The translations under genes and the position numbers were made by a program. The notes under the pieces were generated by a model that saw only the letters and a list, made by a program, of their open reading frames with translations, did not search any database and was not told where the DNA came from. 22,885 nt of DNA from a virus, in the IMG/VR virus record IMGVR_UViG_3300020171_000137, positions 1 through 22,885 of that record. One strand, given 5' to 3'. Positions 1-7,248 of the stretch are shown here, piece after piece; within the stretch, counting starts at the first letter, position 1; each line of letters begins with the position of its first letter.

Positions 1-785
1 TAATTATCTGTTATCCCCGCAGCATCGTTCATTTCAGTTTTGTATCTGTCTATTTCCGTACTGGTCAGTCCGAGAACTTTGAATAAATCCTCTCCACTTT
101 CTGCCGCCTGAGTTACCGCCGTTCTTAGTTTTAAGGTGGCGGCTGTTCCTGTGATACCCTTCTCACTTAAAGCCGCTAGGATAGCTACCGCATCATCCAT
201 CGTGATATTCAACTTCTCAAAGTGCGGGGCTAATCTGGTTAATAGAGTACCAAAATCCGATAAGTCCACTAGCGTGTTTTTAGTCAGCCATGTGAACTTA
301 TCCAATTCTCTTGAAGTCGTGGGAATTTCCTTCCCGAATAGTTTGAACGCCGGCAGAAGCATATCAGCCATAACATCAGCACTTGACCCTGTGGCGTCTC
401 CTAAAGCATCGAAAGCCTTTGCGCTCTTCTGGATAACTTCCATATCTTTAATTCCCGCCCGTGCGAGCAGGTCAAATGTAGCCGCCACCGATTTTAGGGG
501 AAATGTTACATCGGTTGTAGCAAGTGCAAGGTCTCGCATATCCTTAGTGGTAACACCAAGAGTTAGAGCCGTCTGCCCTAATTCAGCGTTCATTTTCTTG
601 GCGTCAGAGACCATCTTCATTCCCGCAATGCCAACGGCTGTAAATGCCACGCCGACAGCCTTCAGTTGCCCCTGGATTTTCTGCATAGAATCCTTGACGT
701 GCTCTTGGGTTTCCTTCAGGGACTTATCAAATTCTGACTTATCTACCCCTAGTTTTAGAAGGGCATCGCCTAAGCTCAAAGGCAT
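1..785 (-). CDS. Tape measure protein, N-terminal part (runs off the left edge)
   Basis: Read from the ATG at 785, the protein begins MPLSLGDALLKLGVDKSEFD and stays open for about 261 codons to the window edge. A ribosome site GAGGTGG lies just upstream. The N-terminal helix, followed by stretches such as AELGQTALTLGVTTKDMRDLA and LLARAGIKDMEVIQKSAKAF, has the pattern of the TP901 tape-measure core: an alpha-helical region with repeated A/G-rich helices. Tape measure proteins set tail length and help eject DNA through the tail. The position directly after the tail tube and frameshifted chaperone genes is the usual one in siphoviruses. The length and C-terminal domains are not visible. Confidence 0.88.
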   Translation of the reverse strand, partial: MPLSLGDALLKLGVDKSEFDKSLKETQEHVKDSMQKIQGQLKAVGVAFTAVGIAGMKMVSDAKKMNAELGQTALTLGVTTKDMRDLALATTDVTFPLKSVAATFDLLARAGIKDMEVIQKSAKAFDALGDATGSSADVMADMLLPAFKLFGKEIPTTSRELDKFTWLTKNTLVDLSDFGTLLTRLAPHFEKLNITMDDAVAILAALSEKGITGTAATLKLRTAVTQAAESGEDLFKVLGLTSTEIDRYKTEMNDAAGITDN

Positions 786-812
786 TTTCCACCTCGCTAT
801 TTAGATTTGGCA

Positions 813-841
813 TTGCATCTGCCTGTGATTTATACTATAAT
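813..841 (+). promoter_or_regulatory. Promoter for the small plus-strand membrane gene
   Basis: TTGCAT (813-818) and TATAAT (836-841) are separated by 17 bases. The ribosome site GGAGGT (851-856) and the ATG at 863 follow closely, so the leader would be very short. This promoter points against the surrounding late genes. It was read by eye only, but both hexamers and the spacing are good. Confidence 0.65.
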
Positions 842-862
842 AAAAGAAAAGGAGGTAGAGCA

Positions 863-1060
863 ATGAATGATTTCATTATCTGGCTATACATACTTGGTGG
901 TTTAGGAGGAATTTGTCTGATTGTACTTTCCATACAGGCTATGCTCGCTCAAATAAAAACCTGTCAGATTCTAGAGGAAATTGTTAATTCTGGTGCTATA
1001 CCTAAAGTATTGGAGATGCGGACTAAAAAAGTAGAAGAAGATAAAATATCTACTGGCTAG
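863..1060 (+). CDS. Small single-pass membrane protein, inserted against the late genes
   Basis: This 65-residue protein has one strongly hydrophobic stretch at about residues 3-29, then a charged tail (KTCQILEEIV, MRTKKVEEDK). I do not recognise a family. It is likely real because AAAAGGAGGT precedes the ATG by a good distance and a promoter (TTGCAT-17-TATAAT) sits just upstream. It lies between the tail chaperone and tape measure genes but on the opposite strand. Its stop overlaps the end of the frameshifted chaperone by 11 bases. This layout fits a 'moron', an independently expressed cargo gene. An effect at the host envelope, such as superinfection exclusion, is only a guess. Confidence 0.65.
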   Translation: MNDFIIWLYILGGLGGICLIVLSIQAMLAQIKTCQILEEIVNSGAIPKVLEMRTKKVEEDKISTG

Positions 1061-1675
1061 GTTTTACCACCTTTAATTTACCACCCAATTGCCCGAACAA
1101 TACATCTTCAGAAACAACAGTATCCTGATTGTAATTTGGAGTGTGTTTTCCCGACATAGCGGCATTGACCCGCTCTTTCCTATCTGCCAGTTTATCGACC
1201 ATGAGCGCCAGCATTTCACCAGTCCAATTCTCAACGATGTATATTGGATCCAGATGCCACTCTGTTAGGAGGAATTCAAATATCTCACCTATCGAGCTAG
1301 TTTCCCCAGTACCCCGGTCAGGCTTCCGACTAAAGGGAATGCCACCGCCATCACCGCTTCAATCGCCTTTGCCAGTTCCGCTTCCGTAGCAACAGCCTCA
1401 ATGTCGTCCCTTGATAGATTCTTAGCGTAACCAAAGAACAAGTCCGCCATCTCATCAGGCATTGACACTAACATGGCCTCTACAGCCACCTCAAAGCCCT
1501 TGGGGTCATCCGTAGTTGTATTGGCATAGGATGGCAATCTGCCAATTAATTTAGATAGTTTCTTGCGCCATTCCCTTGCGTCTTTGATTACAAGGGGAAG
1601 GATGGCATGTTCCATCCCTCCCAGAATTACAGTTATAGATGCTCTTAAAAGTTTGTCTTCTTCAGTCCGTTCCAT
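1050..1675 (-). CDS. Tail assembly chaperone, long form made by -1 frameshift
   Basis: The short reading frame (1289-1675) overlaps a second open frame at -1 that has no credible start of its own and ends at TAG 1050-1052. At 1331-1337 the minus strand reads CCCTTTA in the phase C CCT TTA, a correct X XXY YYZ slippery heptamer. Slippage there would give 115 residues of the short form plus 93 of the second frame, about 208 residues. The extension reads IGEIFEFLLTEWHLDPIYIV then ENWTGEMLALMVDKLADRKE, a W/Y-rich segment like the downstream halves of G/GT-type chaperones. By analogy with lambda gpG/gpGT, the long form would load tail tube subunits onto the tape measure. The location between tube and tape measure genes supports this. 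Confidence 0.75.
1289..1675 (-). CDS. Tail assembly chaperone, short form (gpG-like)
   Basis: This is a 128-residue protein, mostly helical and acidic at the start (MERTEEDKLLRASITVILGG), read from an ATG at 1675 after an AGGAGA ribosome site. It is the zero-frame product of the chaperone locus and ends at TAG 1289-1291, 14 codons after the slippery heptamer. In siphoviruses the short form is made in large excess over the frameshifted form and both coat the tape measure protein during tail assembly. Sequence similarity of this family is low, so the call rests on position, size and the overlapping -1 frame. Confidence 0.75.
   Translation of the reverse strand: MERTEEDKLLRASITVILGGMEHAILPLVIKDAREWRKKLSKLIGRLPSYANTTTDDPKGFEVAVEAMLVSMPDEMADLFFGYAKNLSRDDIEAVATEAELAKAIEAVMAVAFPLVGSLTGVLGKLAR
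1331..1337 (-). promoter_or_regulatory. -1 ribosomal frameshift heptamer CCCTTTA
   Basis: On the minus strand the codons are TTC CCT TTA GTC, so CCCTTTA is phased as C CCT TTA. After a one-base slip the ribosome reads CCC TTT AGT and enters the downstream frame, which is open to 1050. A small imperfect hairpin (GTCGG-AAGC-CTGAC, with one G-U pair) begins immediately after the heptamer. It is weak, and I do not claim that it acts as the stimulator. Confidence 0.65.
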
Positions 1676-1696
1676 GATTCTCCTTTTTAACTACTA

Positions 1697-2494
1697 TTAG
1701 ACGGCTACGACTGCCTGATTGCTGAAACTTGCCAGCACGCCAGTTGCGGCAGACGTTACCGTGCCGAGTGCATAGTATAGTTTCAATACCGCAGCCCCTG
1801 CAATAGCTGCACCATTAACCGTTAGTTTGATAGTATCCGCACCATCCAAAGCCGCCACGCTAAATGCCCTTACTACACCAGCTTCCGTAAACCAGAACTC
1901 CAGGTGCTTGCCTACGGGGTCTGTCATATTAGCCGTGAACTGCGCATGGATGAAAGTACCACCGGGTGTCTCAGCATGGGTTGTCGCGCCAACAATCAAT
2001 GTCGGGGCAACTGCCGCCGCATCCGTTAGAGAACCAAACACTCCTACATTAGAGACGAGTGCCGAGAAAGTCATCGGTATTACGGACACCTCGCCCTTCT
2101 TGTACGGAACACCGACTTCCCCAGTCGGATTAACTGCGGTGAGAACGATTACACGGGGTAAACCAGCAGGATTTATACCTACCAATGTCAACCTGTGTGA
2201 TTGGAGTACCCCACCGCCTATTGTGGTGATTGTGGTACTCGTTGCCACAGCTCCGGGGATAGCCGCCGCCAAGTCAGCCATTGCGCCCTCAGCTACGTTT
2301 AAGGTAACGTCAACCTCCTGGTCTATCAGACGCCGTATGATTGTACCTTCCTCCTCCTCCACCTTGATATTCGCATTACTTGACCTGACTGTCATGCTTA
2401 CGCCGTCAACAGTGTAGCCAATAACTCTAGCAAGTACCCCAATACCTAATGTAATTGAGGCATCGCCAACCAGAACATTTGCTACTGTACCCAT
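1697..2494 (-). CDS. Major tail tube protein, long paralogue with C-terminal extension
   Basis: This 265-residue protein starts MGTVANVLVGDASITLG with ribosome site AGGAGGTTAAGATATG. Residues 1 to about 158 align along their whole length with the neighbouring 165-residue protein: shared MGTVANVLVGDA, GTIIRR.IDQEVD, TGEVG.P.KKG and FSALV.N.GVFG. The extra ~105 residues resemble an Ig-like or bacterial surface beta domain (FIHAQFTANMTDPVGKHLEF, TIKLTVNGAAI). Tail tube proteins stack as hexamers around the tape measure, and C-terminal Ig-like domains decorate the outside of several phage tails. A tube role is inferred from genomic position between the terminator and chaperone genes and from the beta-rich, Gly/Thr/Val composition. 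Confidence 0.75.
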   Translation of the reverse strand: MGTVANVLVGDASITLGIGVLARVIGYTVDGVSMTVRSSNANIKVEEEEGTIIRRLIDQEVDVTLNVAEGAMADLAAAIPGAVATSTTITTIGGGVLQSHRLTLVGINPAGLPRVIVLTAVNPTGEVGVPYKKGEVSVIPMTFSALVSNVGVFGSLTDAAAVAPTLIVGATTHAETPGGTFIHAQFTANMTDPVGKHLEFWFTEAGVVRAFSVAALDGADTIKLTVNGAAIAGAAVLKLYYALGTVTSAATGVLASFSNQAVVAV

Positions 2495-2518
2495 ATCTTA
2501 ACCTCCTATAATTTCATT

Positions 2519-3016
2519 TTACGAATCTGTAATAGTGCCAAAAACACCCGCATTATCCACAAGTGCAGAGAAGGTTATCGGCACAACAGAGACATCGCCT
2601 TTCTTGAAAGGAATCCCCACTTCACCCGTCGAGTTCACACGATTCAATACGATTGTGCGAACAAACGTGGCCGTTGGTCCTATCCCTACAAGAGATAGTG
2701 AATATTCCTGTAAAGCACCACCACCCAGAGTAATTGCAGGGGCTGCTACGGTTGACCCTGGCAGTGCTATCGTTAGATTATCCAGCGTGCCCTCAGCGAC
2801 ATTGATTGTCAGGTCAACTTCCTGGTCAATTATTCTGCGGATAATTGTGCCGTTAGTCTCTTCGACCTTGATGTTTGCGAAACTTGTCCTGACGGACATG
2901 GTTACACCGTCAATCGTAAACCCGATTGTTACCGGACCCGCTGGATGCGGCGGAACTGACAGTGAAGTGACTGTTAATACGGCATCCCCTACTAATACGT
3001 TTGCAACTGTACCCAT
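2519..3016 (-). CDS. Major tail tube protein, short paralogue
   Basis: This 165-residue beta-rich protein has start ATG 3016 after TTAGGAGGTAAACATT. It is the upstream partner of a tandem duplication: nearly every block of the long paralogue's first 158 residues is present here, and it ends at FGTITDS where the long form continues into its extra domain. It lies 24 bases before the long gene in the same direction. It is probably the bare tube subunit, with the long version mixed in or used at one end of the tube. Which of the two is the main subunit cannot be told from sequence. Confidence 0.75.
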   Translation of the reverse strand: MGTVANVLVGDAVLTVTSLSVPPHPAGPVTIGFTIDGVTMSVRTSFANIKVEETNGTIIRRIIDQEVDLTINVAEGTLDNLTIALPGSTVAAPAITLGGGALQEYSLSLVGIGPTATFVRTIVLNRVNSTGEVGIPFKKGDVSVVPITFSALVDNAGVFGTITDS

Positions 3017-3028
3017 AATGTTTACCTC

Positions 3029-3442
3029 CTAACTGATTTTTATTTCGAAGAATGCTAAAACTCTAAAGTAACCTGTTATGTCATCAATCAAATCTTGTCC
3101 CTGTACCTCCTCTCTTGCGCTCTTGATATAGTAAGTGTTTGGCGCTATCACGACTGCCACATTTTGTATACCCTGAAGTGCCGAATATGTGGCGAGATAT
3201 AAACTTCTTGCCCCAATTGAATTATTATGCCAACAATCAATTTGAAAACTAGGACTCACCAATGGAGGGATATAAGGCGTGCTTGAGCCACCACGCACAA
3301 ATAGACCGATAGCCGGAAGTTTCGTATTCTCTGGTAAGCGTGGACAAAACACTCTCGGCAAGTCAGGGGCAAAGAACGCCACAATATCAGCGTTTCCTAT
3401 AAGATACTTTCTTACTACTGCATTTACATCGGGCATCGTCAT
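3029..3442 (-). CDS. Tail terminator / tail completion protein (DUF3168-like)
   Basis: This 137-residue protein has the length and layout of tail terminators: an N-terminal helix (PDVNAVVRKYLIGNADIVAF), a core strand around FQIDCWHNN, a helix SLYLATYSALQG, and a final strand region GYFRVLAFFEIKIS. DUF3168 proteins cap the tail tube and help attach it to the head. It is the last gene before the tube genes in transcription order, as expected. The start ATG at 3442 has a GGGAGAATTAAA leader; an ATG two codons in is an alternative. Confidence 0.75.
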   Translation of the reverse strand: MTMPDVNAVVRKYLIGNADIVAFFAPDLPRVFCPRLPENTKLPAIGLFVRGGSSTPYIPPLVSPSFQIDCWHNNSIGARSLYLATYSALQGIQNVAVVIAPNTYYIKSAREEVQGQDLIDDITGYFRVLAFFEIKIS

Positions 3443-3462
3443 TTTAATTCTCCCAAATTGAC

Positions 3463-3491
3463 TTGCTATTTATGATATGCCGTGTTATAAT
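3463..3491 (+). promoter_or_regulatory. Promoter for the plus-strand HNH gene
   Basis: TTGCTA (3463-3468) and TATAAT (3486-3491) are 17 bases apart, followed by AGGAG at 3499-3503 and the ATG at 3512. The layout is the same as for the other plus-strand insert at 863. This was read by eye. Confidence 0.6.
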
Positions 3492-3511
3492 TATGTTTAG
3501 GAGTTGAGATT

Positions 3512-4099
3512 ATGTTTAATATTGGTGACATCGCAATAGGTAATTCAATCGGCAAGCAAGGTAGCAAGGGACGCGGCAAATATATCTGGCATGCCTGTGA
3601 GAAATGCGGTAAGGAAAGATGGGTTTATTTAAGTGACCTTAAAAAGGGTATCAGTAAAATTTGCCAACGCTGTAATATCACCATGACTGGTCGCCCTCAT
3701 AAACACTTCACATGGAGTGAGGCGAGGAAAAATTCTATCAGAGGTGACCGCAATCCCAAATGGAAGGGCGGGAGAACTAAGTGTCTCGGATATATCTTCA
3801 TACATTTACAACCTGATGACTTCTTTTATTCAATGACTAAAGATAATGGCTATGTTAGAGAGCATCGCCTAGTCGTGGCGAAAGCATTAGGTAGATGTCT
3901 CCAATCTTGGGAAATAGTCCACCATAGGAACGGTGTTAGAGATGACAACCGAATTGAGAACCTTCAAATCGAACTTGTCAATAATCATAATCAGATAACC
4001 ATCTTGGTGCGTAAAATTAAAAAACTACAAGAGGAAAATAGACTTCTGAAATTAGCGAATAAAAGGCTCATTTCAGATGCCTCTTTATGCGTTCGGTAA
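3512..4099 (+). CDS. HNH homing-type endonuclease inserted in the late genes
   Basis: The 195-residue protein has a zinc ribbon at the N-terminus (C29xxC32, C51xxC54), a NUMOD3-like segment (RGDRNPKWKGG, residues 77-87), then the HNH fold: GYVREHRLVVAKALGR with H118, IVHHRNG with H137/H138, and DDNRIENL with N146 and N150. A coiled coil of about 30 residues (158-187, KIKKLQEENRLLKLANKRL) ends it, which is unusual for such a short enzyme and suggests dimer formation. These enzymes cut a specific DNA target and copy themselves into it. It sits on the opposite strand between the gp10-like and tail terminator genes and overlaps the end of the former by 32 bases. It has its own promoter and ribosome site. 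Confidence 0.88.
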   Translation: MFNIGDIAIGNSIGKQGSKGRGKYIWHACEKCGKERWVYLSDLKKGISKICQRCNITMTGRPHKHFTWSEARKNSIRGDRNPKWKGGRTKCLGYIFIHLQPDDFFYSMTKDNGYVREHRLVVAKALGRCLQSWEIVHHRNGVRDDNRIENLQIELVNNHNQITILVRKIKKLQEENRLLKLANKRLISDASLCVR

Positions 4100-4499
4100 A
4101 CTTCTCAAGAGTAAATTCCAAATCAAGTGCGGGTTTCATGTACGGGCGGGCGCTAATCCAACGACCGAATGAAACCCCAGTCTTGCGAGCTCCTGCGGTA
4201 AAGTGACCTACTTCCAACCAACCGCCGTAACCTGACGTAGAATAGACAGCCCCCTCAAGTTTATCATCATCAACGCTCTTTTCTGGTTCAGCGTCTGCTC
4301 CCTTTGCGACCTCACCCATGCCAGATACTTCACCAACTAGCGACCTTCTATTGTGTCCCGTTTTCTTGGGTGAACCGATTATCGATTCATTAAAGATAGT
4401 TACCACCGTATCCCTCATGGCCTCTCTGGAAGCGTCAAGAACTGCTCTCGTAACCTCTTCTACTTTCAGATTCAAGTCTATGGATACTGTTAAAATCAA
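4068..4499 (-). CDS. HK97 gp10-like head-tail joining protein
   Basis: This 143-residue protein has the family's hallmarks in order: a helix at the N-terminus (VEEVTRAVLDASREAMRDTV), the SPKKTGHNRRSL motif (family: P.dTG.LR.Si), YGGWLEVGH (family: Y..yvEfGt) and ISARPYMKPALD (family: ARPFl.PAl). HK97 gp10-type proteins act at the head-tail joint. The start ATG at 4499 overlaps the stop of the head closure gene by four bases (ATGA). Its last 32 bases overlap the opposing HNH gene, so the insertion stopped just inside its 3' end without apparently breaking it. Confidence 0.85.
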   Translation of the reverse strand: MILTVSIDLNLKVEEVTRAVLDASREAMRDTVVTIFNESIIGSPKKTGHNRRSLVGEVSGMGEVAKGADAEPEKSVDDDKLEGAVYSTSGYGGWLEVGHFTAGARKTGVSFGRWISARPYMKPALDLEFTLEKFTERIKRHLK

Positions 4500-4828
4500 C
4501 GTACTATCTCCAAATAGCAGTGTTTGTGATGCCCGCCTACAGCATCTTGTCTAAATACCACAGAGAGGATATTGTAGTTTTCCGTTCCGATAAGTACTCT
4601 GTTCTGCTCGGTTATATCTATGTCCTGTAAAAATAACTCATCATAAATAATTACAACTTCGGCTCCGACCTTGACTTCTCTGCCCTTGCCGGAGACATGG
4701 CGGCACTTAATATCAGTCAATCCCGCCACGTCAGTCCAGACAGGCGTTATACCGCCATAAGCATCTGCAACAGTTCCCGTATTCTCCAGTACAGTACATT
4801 CGTTTATCAATAAAGAATCGTATGACAT
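4496..4828 (-). CDS. Head closure / head-tail joining protein
   Basis: This 110-residue, beta-rich protein (DIKCRHVSGKGREVKVGAEV then VIIYDELFLQDIDITEQNRV, ending GGHHKHCYLEIVR) matches the phage head-tail joining family in size and pattern: an OB-like fold with a final strand rich in His/Tyr. The role is to close the connector pore after packaging, as SPP1 gp16 does. The start ATG directly follows the stop of the connector gene (TAAATG). The order connector, closure, gp10-like, tail terminator is the classic siphovirus neck module. Confidence 0.78.
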   Translation of the reverse strand: MSYDSLLINECTVLENTGTVADAYGGITPVWTDVAGLTDIKCRHVSGKGREVKVGAEVVIIYDELFLQDIDITEQNRVLIGTENYNILSVVFRQDAVGGHHKHCYLEIVR

Positions 4829-5173
4829 TTAATCCTCTTCTACAGTAATTCCAGAGCCATAAGTTAAGTCCATTTCAGCCCATTCCAGAGCGGGTATATC
4901 TGCCAGTTGCGCCTCTATTTCCCGCAGGTTTTTAGCCAGAGCCAGCATATTATCAACTGTCTTTTGGCTGTATGAATAATCACCACCACCGATGCTTTCA
5001 CTGGAGGGATTCATCATATACATTGCCGCCCACGCTTCTAATGCAGAAGCCGCCGCTAGCTTCACAGAATCATCATTATCATCTAGAAAGCTCTGTAAAT
5101 CAGGGTCACTAAATACTTCTGGAGCTGGAGGTCTGTCTCCAATCAGGAGTCGCACGCGTTCGATAAGTGTCAT
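4829..5173 (-). CDS. Head-tail connector (gp6 / SPP1 gp15-like)
   Basis: This 114-residue helical protein starts MTLIERVRLLIGDRPPAPEV and continues with FSDPDLQSFL and AAASALEAWAAMYM, the helix-turn layout of the HK97 gp6/SPP1 gp15 adaptor family. The C-terminus is acidic (TVEED). It forms a ring under the portal. Translation starts inside the stop of the repeat protein gene (GAATGA), with ribosome site AAGGAGGATATTTGA. Confidence 0.75.
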   Translation of the reverse strand: MTLIERVRLLIGDRPPAPEVFSDPDLQSFLDDNDDSVKLAAASALEAWAAMYMMNPSSESIGGGDYSYSQKTVDNMLALAKNLREIEAQLADIPALEWAEMDLTYGSGITVEED

Positions 5174-7248
5174 TCAAATATCCTCCTTAACCATCTATAT
5201 AAAGGAATACGGGAAGGTGCTAACCGTTTAATGTCTATTCTGGAGACTTGTACTCGAATAAACTTGAGCATATGGGCAACCCCGAATAGATGCTCTGTAA
5301 TTCTAATAGTCTCTGTTATGAGTTTCTTAAACCAGTAATTCCACAATCCGGTATCGAAAATGCCTACCGTCTCCGCAATTAACCGGATAGAGCGGGCACG
5401 TTTTATAAGAGAATCGATAAGCCCGACTGTTTCGATAGTCATTTTAATTAACCATGCTCTTTTTATGGAACTATCGGTAACCCCCACAGTATCGGGTATA
5501 TATCTGATTGAGCGTAACCGTCTCAATAAAGTCTCAGTTACCCCGATAACCTCATTGATAACCCTGACTGACCATGCCCGAACGATTGATATGTCAGTAA
5601 TGGCAATCGCCTCGGTAATCAATCTAATAGAACGCAACCGGCGAACTAGACTATCCGTAACCCCAACAATCTCATTGATAGCCCTGACGCTCCACAAGCG
5701 GCGTAGAGTGCCATCATTGACGTTTATAGTATCATCAGACCATCTAAGGCTTTTACCACGCCTTAACAGGGCATCTGTTAAGCCCACAACCTCGGCAATA
5801 AACCGTGTAGATACCATTCTTTTAATAAGCGAGTCGGTAAGTCCTATCGTTTCCTGAATAAACCTATTTGACCAGGCTCTTTTGATAAGTGTTTCTGTGA
5901 TTCCGATTGTCTCATTAATAATCTTAATCAGATAGACTAGAAACGAATTGACCATAGTCTCTGTTATGCCAATGGTATCTGCTTTTAACCGTATTGACCT
6001 TAATCGTCTTATTACGCTATCAGTAATTCCGATAACTTCAGCGATTAACCTTGTAGACAACGCCCGCCGGATAAGGGAGTCAGTGATACCAATAATTTCA
6101 GTTGCAACTTTTATAACCCATGCCATAAAAGTGGTAACACCAGAATCAGTCAAGCCTATAGTTTCAGCAATTGGTCTACTGGAACGATACCGATTAATAT
6201 ATAAATCTGAGAGTCCTATTGACTCAACTGTCATTCGGATAACTGGTGGCGGCACATAAACTGACCATCCACTCGTCGAGTTATAAGTACAGGTTGCATC
6301 GTAATACCAAGTGTCCGCAGGACTTGCTACAGAATAGGTTATAGTACAATATGAGACAACTACAGTTCCCCCGCCATCTTTGACTAGATTCCAGCCTGCT
6401 GTCGATGTACCTGTCAGAGTATGAACTTTTCCAACAGAACCCGATAATGAACAGGCAGCAACGTGTTGGGTAGTACCATCGGTAAATTTAATAGTCTGCG
6501 TTGTTCCAGATGGTAAGACAAGATTTGCGAAAGTATTTGAACCTGTTATTGTAGTTGTTCCTGAACCATTTAAGTTTACTTCTTTGTAATTGGTTAAAGA
6601 ACCACCATTAAATGTTGTTGCACCTGTAACTATTATTTTACTTGAGGCATTTGTCGTAAAGGTCAAACTGGTAGTTACGGAAGCATCCCACGTTGCACAA
6701 GTTATAGTACTACCAGACATATCAAGAGCACGTGTTCCTGTACCAGTTATAGATACAGAAGAAGTAGCGACTATAGATTTAGTAAGTGTATCCAGTTTTC
6801 CGTAACTTACAAAAAGGTAGGTGCATGACAAACTATCTCCTAACTGAACAGTCCCACCATTTCCGTTTATACTCACCGCATAGAGAACCTGTCCTGCGGT
6901 TGTTAGTATTGCCGTTCCTGAAGTATTTGCGAAATAAATAAATTTATTTCCGCTTCTACTCATAGTTCCAACTGGTACAAAAGTGCAATTCCCATAAAAT
7001 GTTAAATGGTTTACCATTGATAAAGTAGGATTATTTGTCACACCAGTCCAATCCATTGATAAGCCATATTGTGTAGCAGTATCCACTATCAAAGTCGCCC
7101 CACTCGCAATATTACTTGATGGTAAAACCGCATCGGCAGAAGTGGGTACAGAAGCACCTGGGTCAGAACCATCTGCCAAAGTACACCACGTACCAGTACT
7201 CGACCAGTTATTATTCCCCGCAGCTAATTTGAAGTAACGATTAGCCAT
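5170..7248 (-). CDS. Large virion protein: beta-helix-like N-terminus plus 16 x 20-residue repeats
   Basis: This is a 692-residue protein. Residues 1 to about 335 are Thr/Ser/Gly-rich with short strands (MANRYFKLAAGNNNWSSTGT, then GASVPTSADAVLPSS). This beginning recalls phage surface proteins with a G8/beta-helix fold that start MANRYW. Residues 336-661 are about 16 units of 20 residues with core E-T-I-G-I-T-D-S-L-I-R-R. The final 31 residues are basic (RIDIKRLAPSRIPLYRWLRR). It overlaps the previous gene by 8 bases and the connector gene by 4. Its place between the capsid and neck genes suggests a head- or neck-attached fibre or adhesin, not a tail-tip fibre. No enzyme motif was seen. The function is an inference. 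Confidence 0.7.
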   Translation of the reverse strand: MANRYFKLAAGNNNWSSTGTWCTLADGSDPGASVPTSADAVLPSSNIASGATLIVDTATQYGLSMDWTGVTNNPTLSMVNHLTFYGNCTFVPVGTMSRSGNKFIYFANTSGTAILTTAGQVLYAVSINGNGGTVQLGDSLSCTYLFVSYGKLDTLTKSIVATSSVSITGTGTRALDMSGSTITCATWDASVTTSLTFTTNASSKIIVTGATTFNGGSLTNYKEVNLNGSGTTTITGSNTFANLVLPSGTTQTIKFTDGTTQHVAACSLSGSVGKVHTLTGTSTAGWNLVKDGGGTVVVSYCTITYSVASPADTWYYDATCTYNSTSGWSVYVPPPVIRMTVESIGLSDLYINRYRSSRPIAETIGLTDSGVTTFMAWVIKVATEIIGITDSLIRRALSTRLIAEVIGITDSVIRRLRSIRLKADTIGITETMVNSFLVYLIKIINETIGITETLIKRAWSNRFIQETIGLTDSLIKRMVSTRFIAEVVGLTDALLRRGKSLRWSDDTINVNDGTLRRLWSVRAINEIVGVTDSLVRRLRSIRLITEAIAITDISIVRAWSVRVINEVIGVTETLLRRLRSIRYIPDTVGVTDSSIKRAWLIKMTIETVGLIDSLIKRARSIRLIAETVGIFDTGLWNYWFKKLITETIRITEHLFGVAHMLKFIRVQVSRIDIKRLAPSRIPLYRWLRRIFE
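5266..6243 (-). repeat. About 16 diverged 60-bp units coding for a 20-residue repeat
   Basis: Within the large virion protein, units such as RLIAEVIGITDSVIRRLRSI, RFIAEVVGLTDALLRRGKSL and RVINEVIGVTETLLRRLRSI follow one another without gaps. The period is 20 residues from the seventh unit on. Some early units are 21-22 residues. The most conserved positions are E/D5, G8, T10, D/E11, S/T12 and R/K15-R16, with alternating I/V/L between them. The DNA units have diverged, so the expansion is old and the pattern is kept at the protein level. Units 9 and 16 are the most degenerate. Confidence 0.9.

Noticed and set aside
136-804. A 222-codon open frame on the plus strand
   Set aside because: It is antisense to the tape measure gene, which has the better start, ribosome site and family pattern.
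1301-1307. GGGGAAA as the frameshift site
   Set aside because: The codons read CTG GGG AAA CTA, so a -1 slip would need a mismatch at the first base of the A-site codon. The CCCTTTA heptamer upstream is in correct phase.
5266-6243. CRISPR array or diversity-generating element, because of the 60-bp period
   Set aside because: The units are coding, contiguous and diverged, with no constant repeat and spacer. No reverse transcriptase gene is in the window.
5360-6259. Long open frames on the plus strand opposite the repeat region
   Set aside because: They are antisense shadows of the 60-bp repeat: composition repeats every 20 codons, and there are no ribosome sites.
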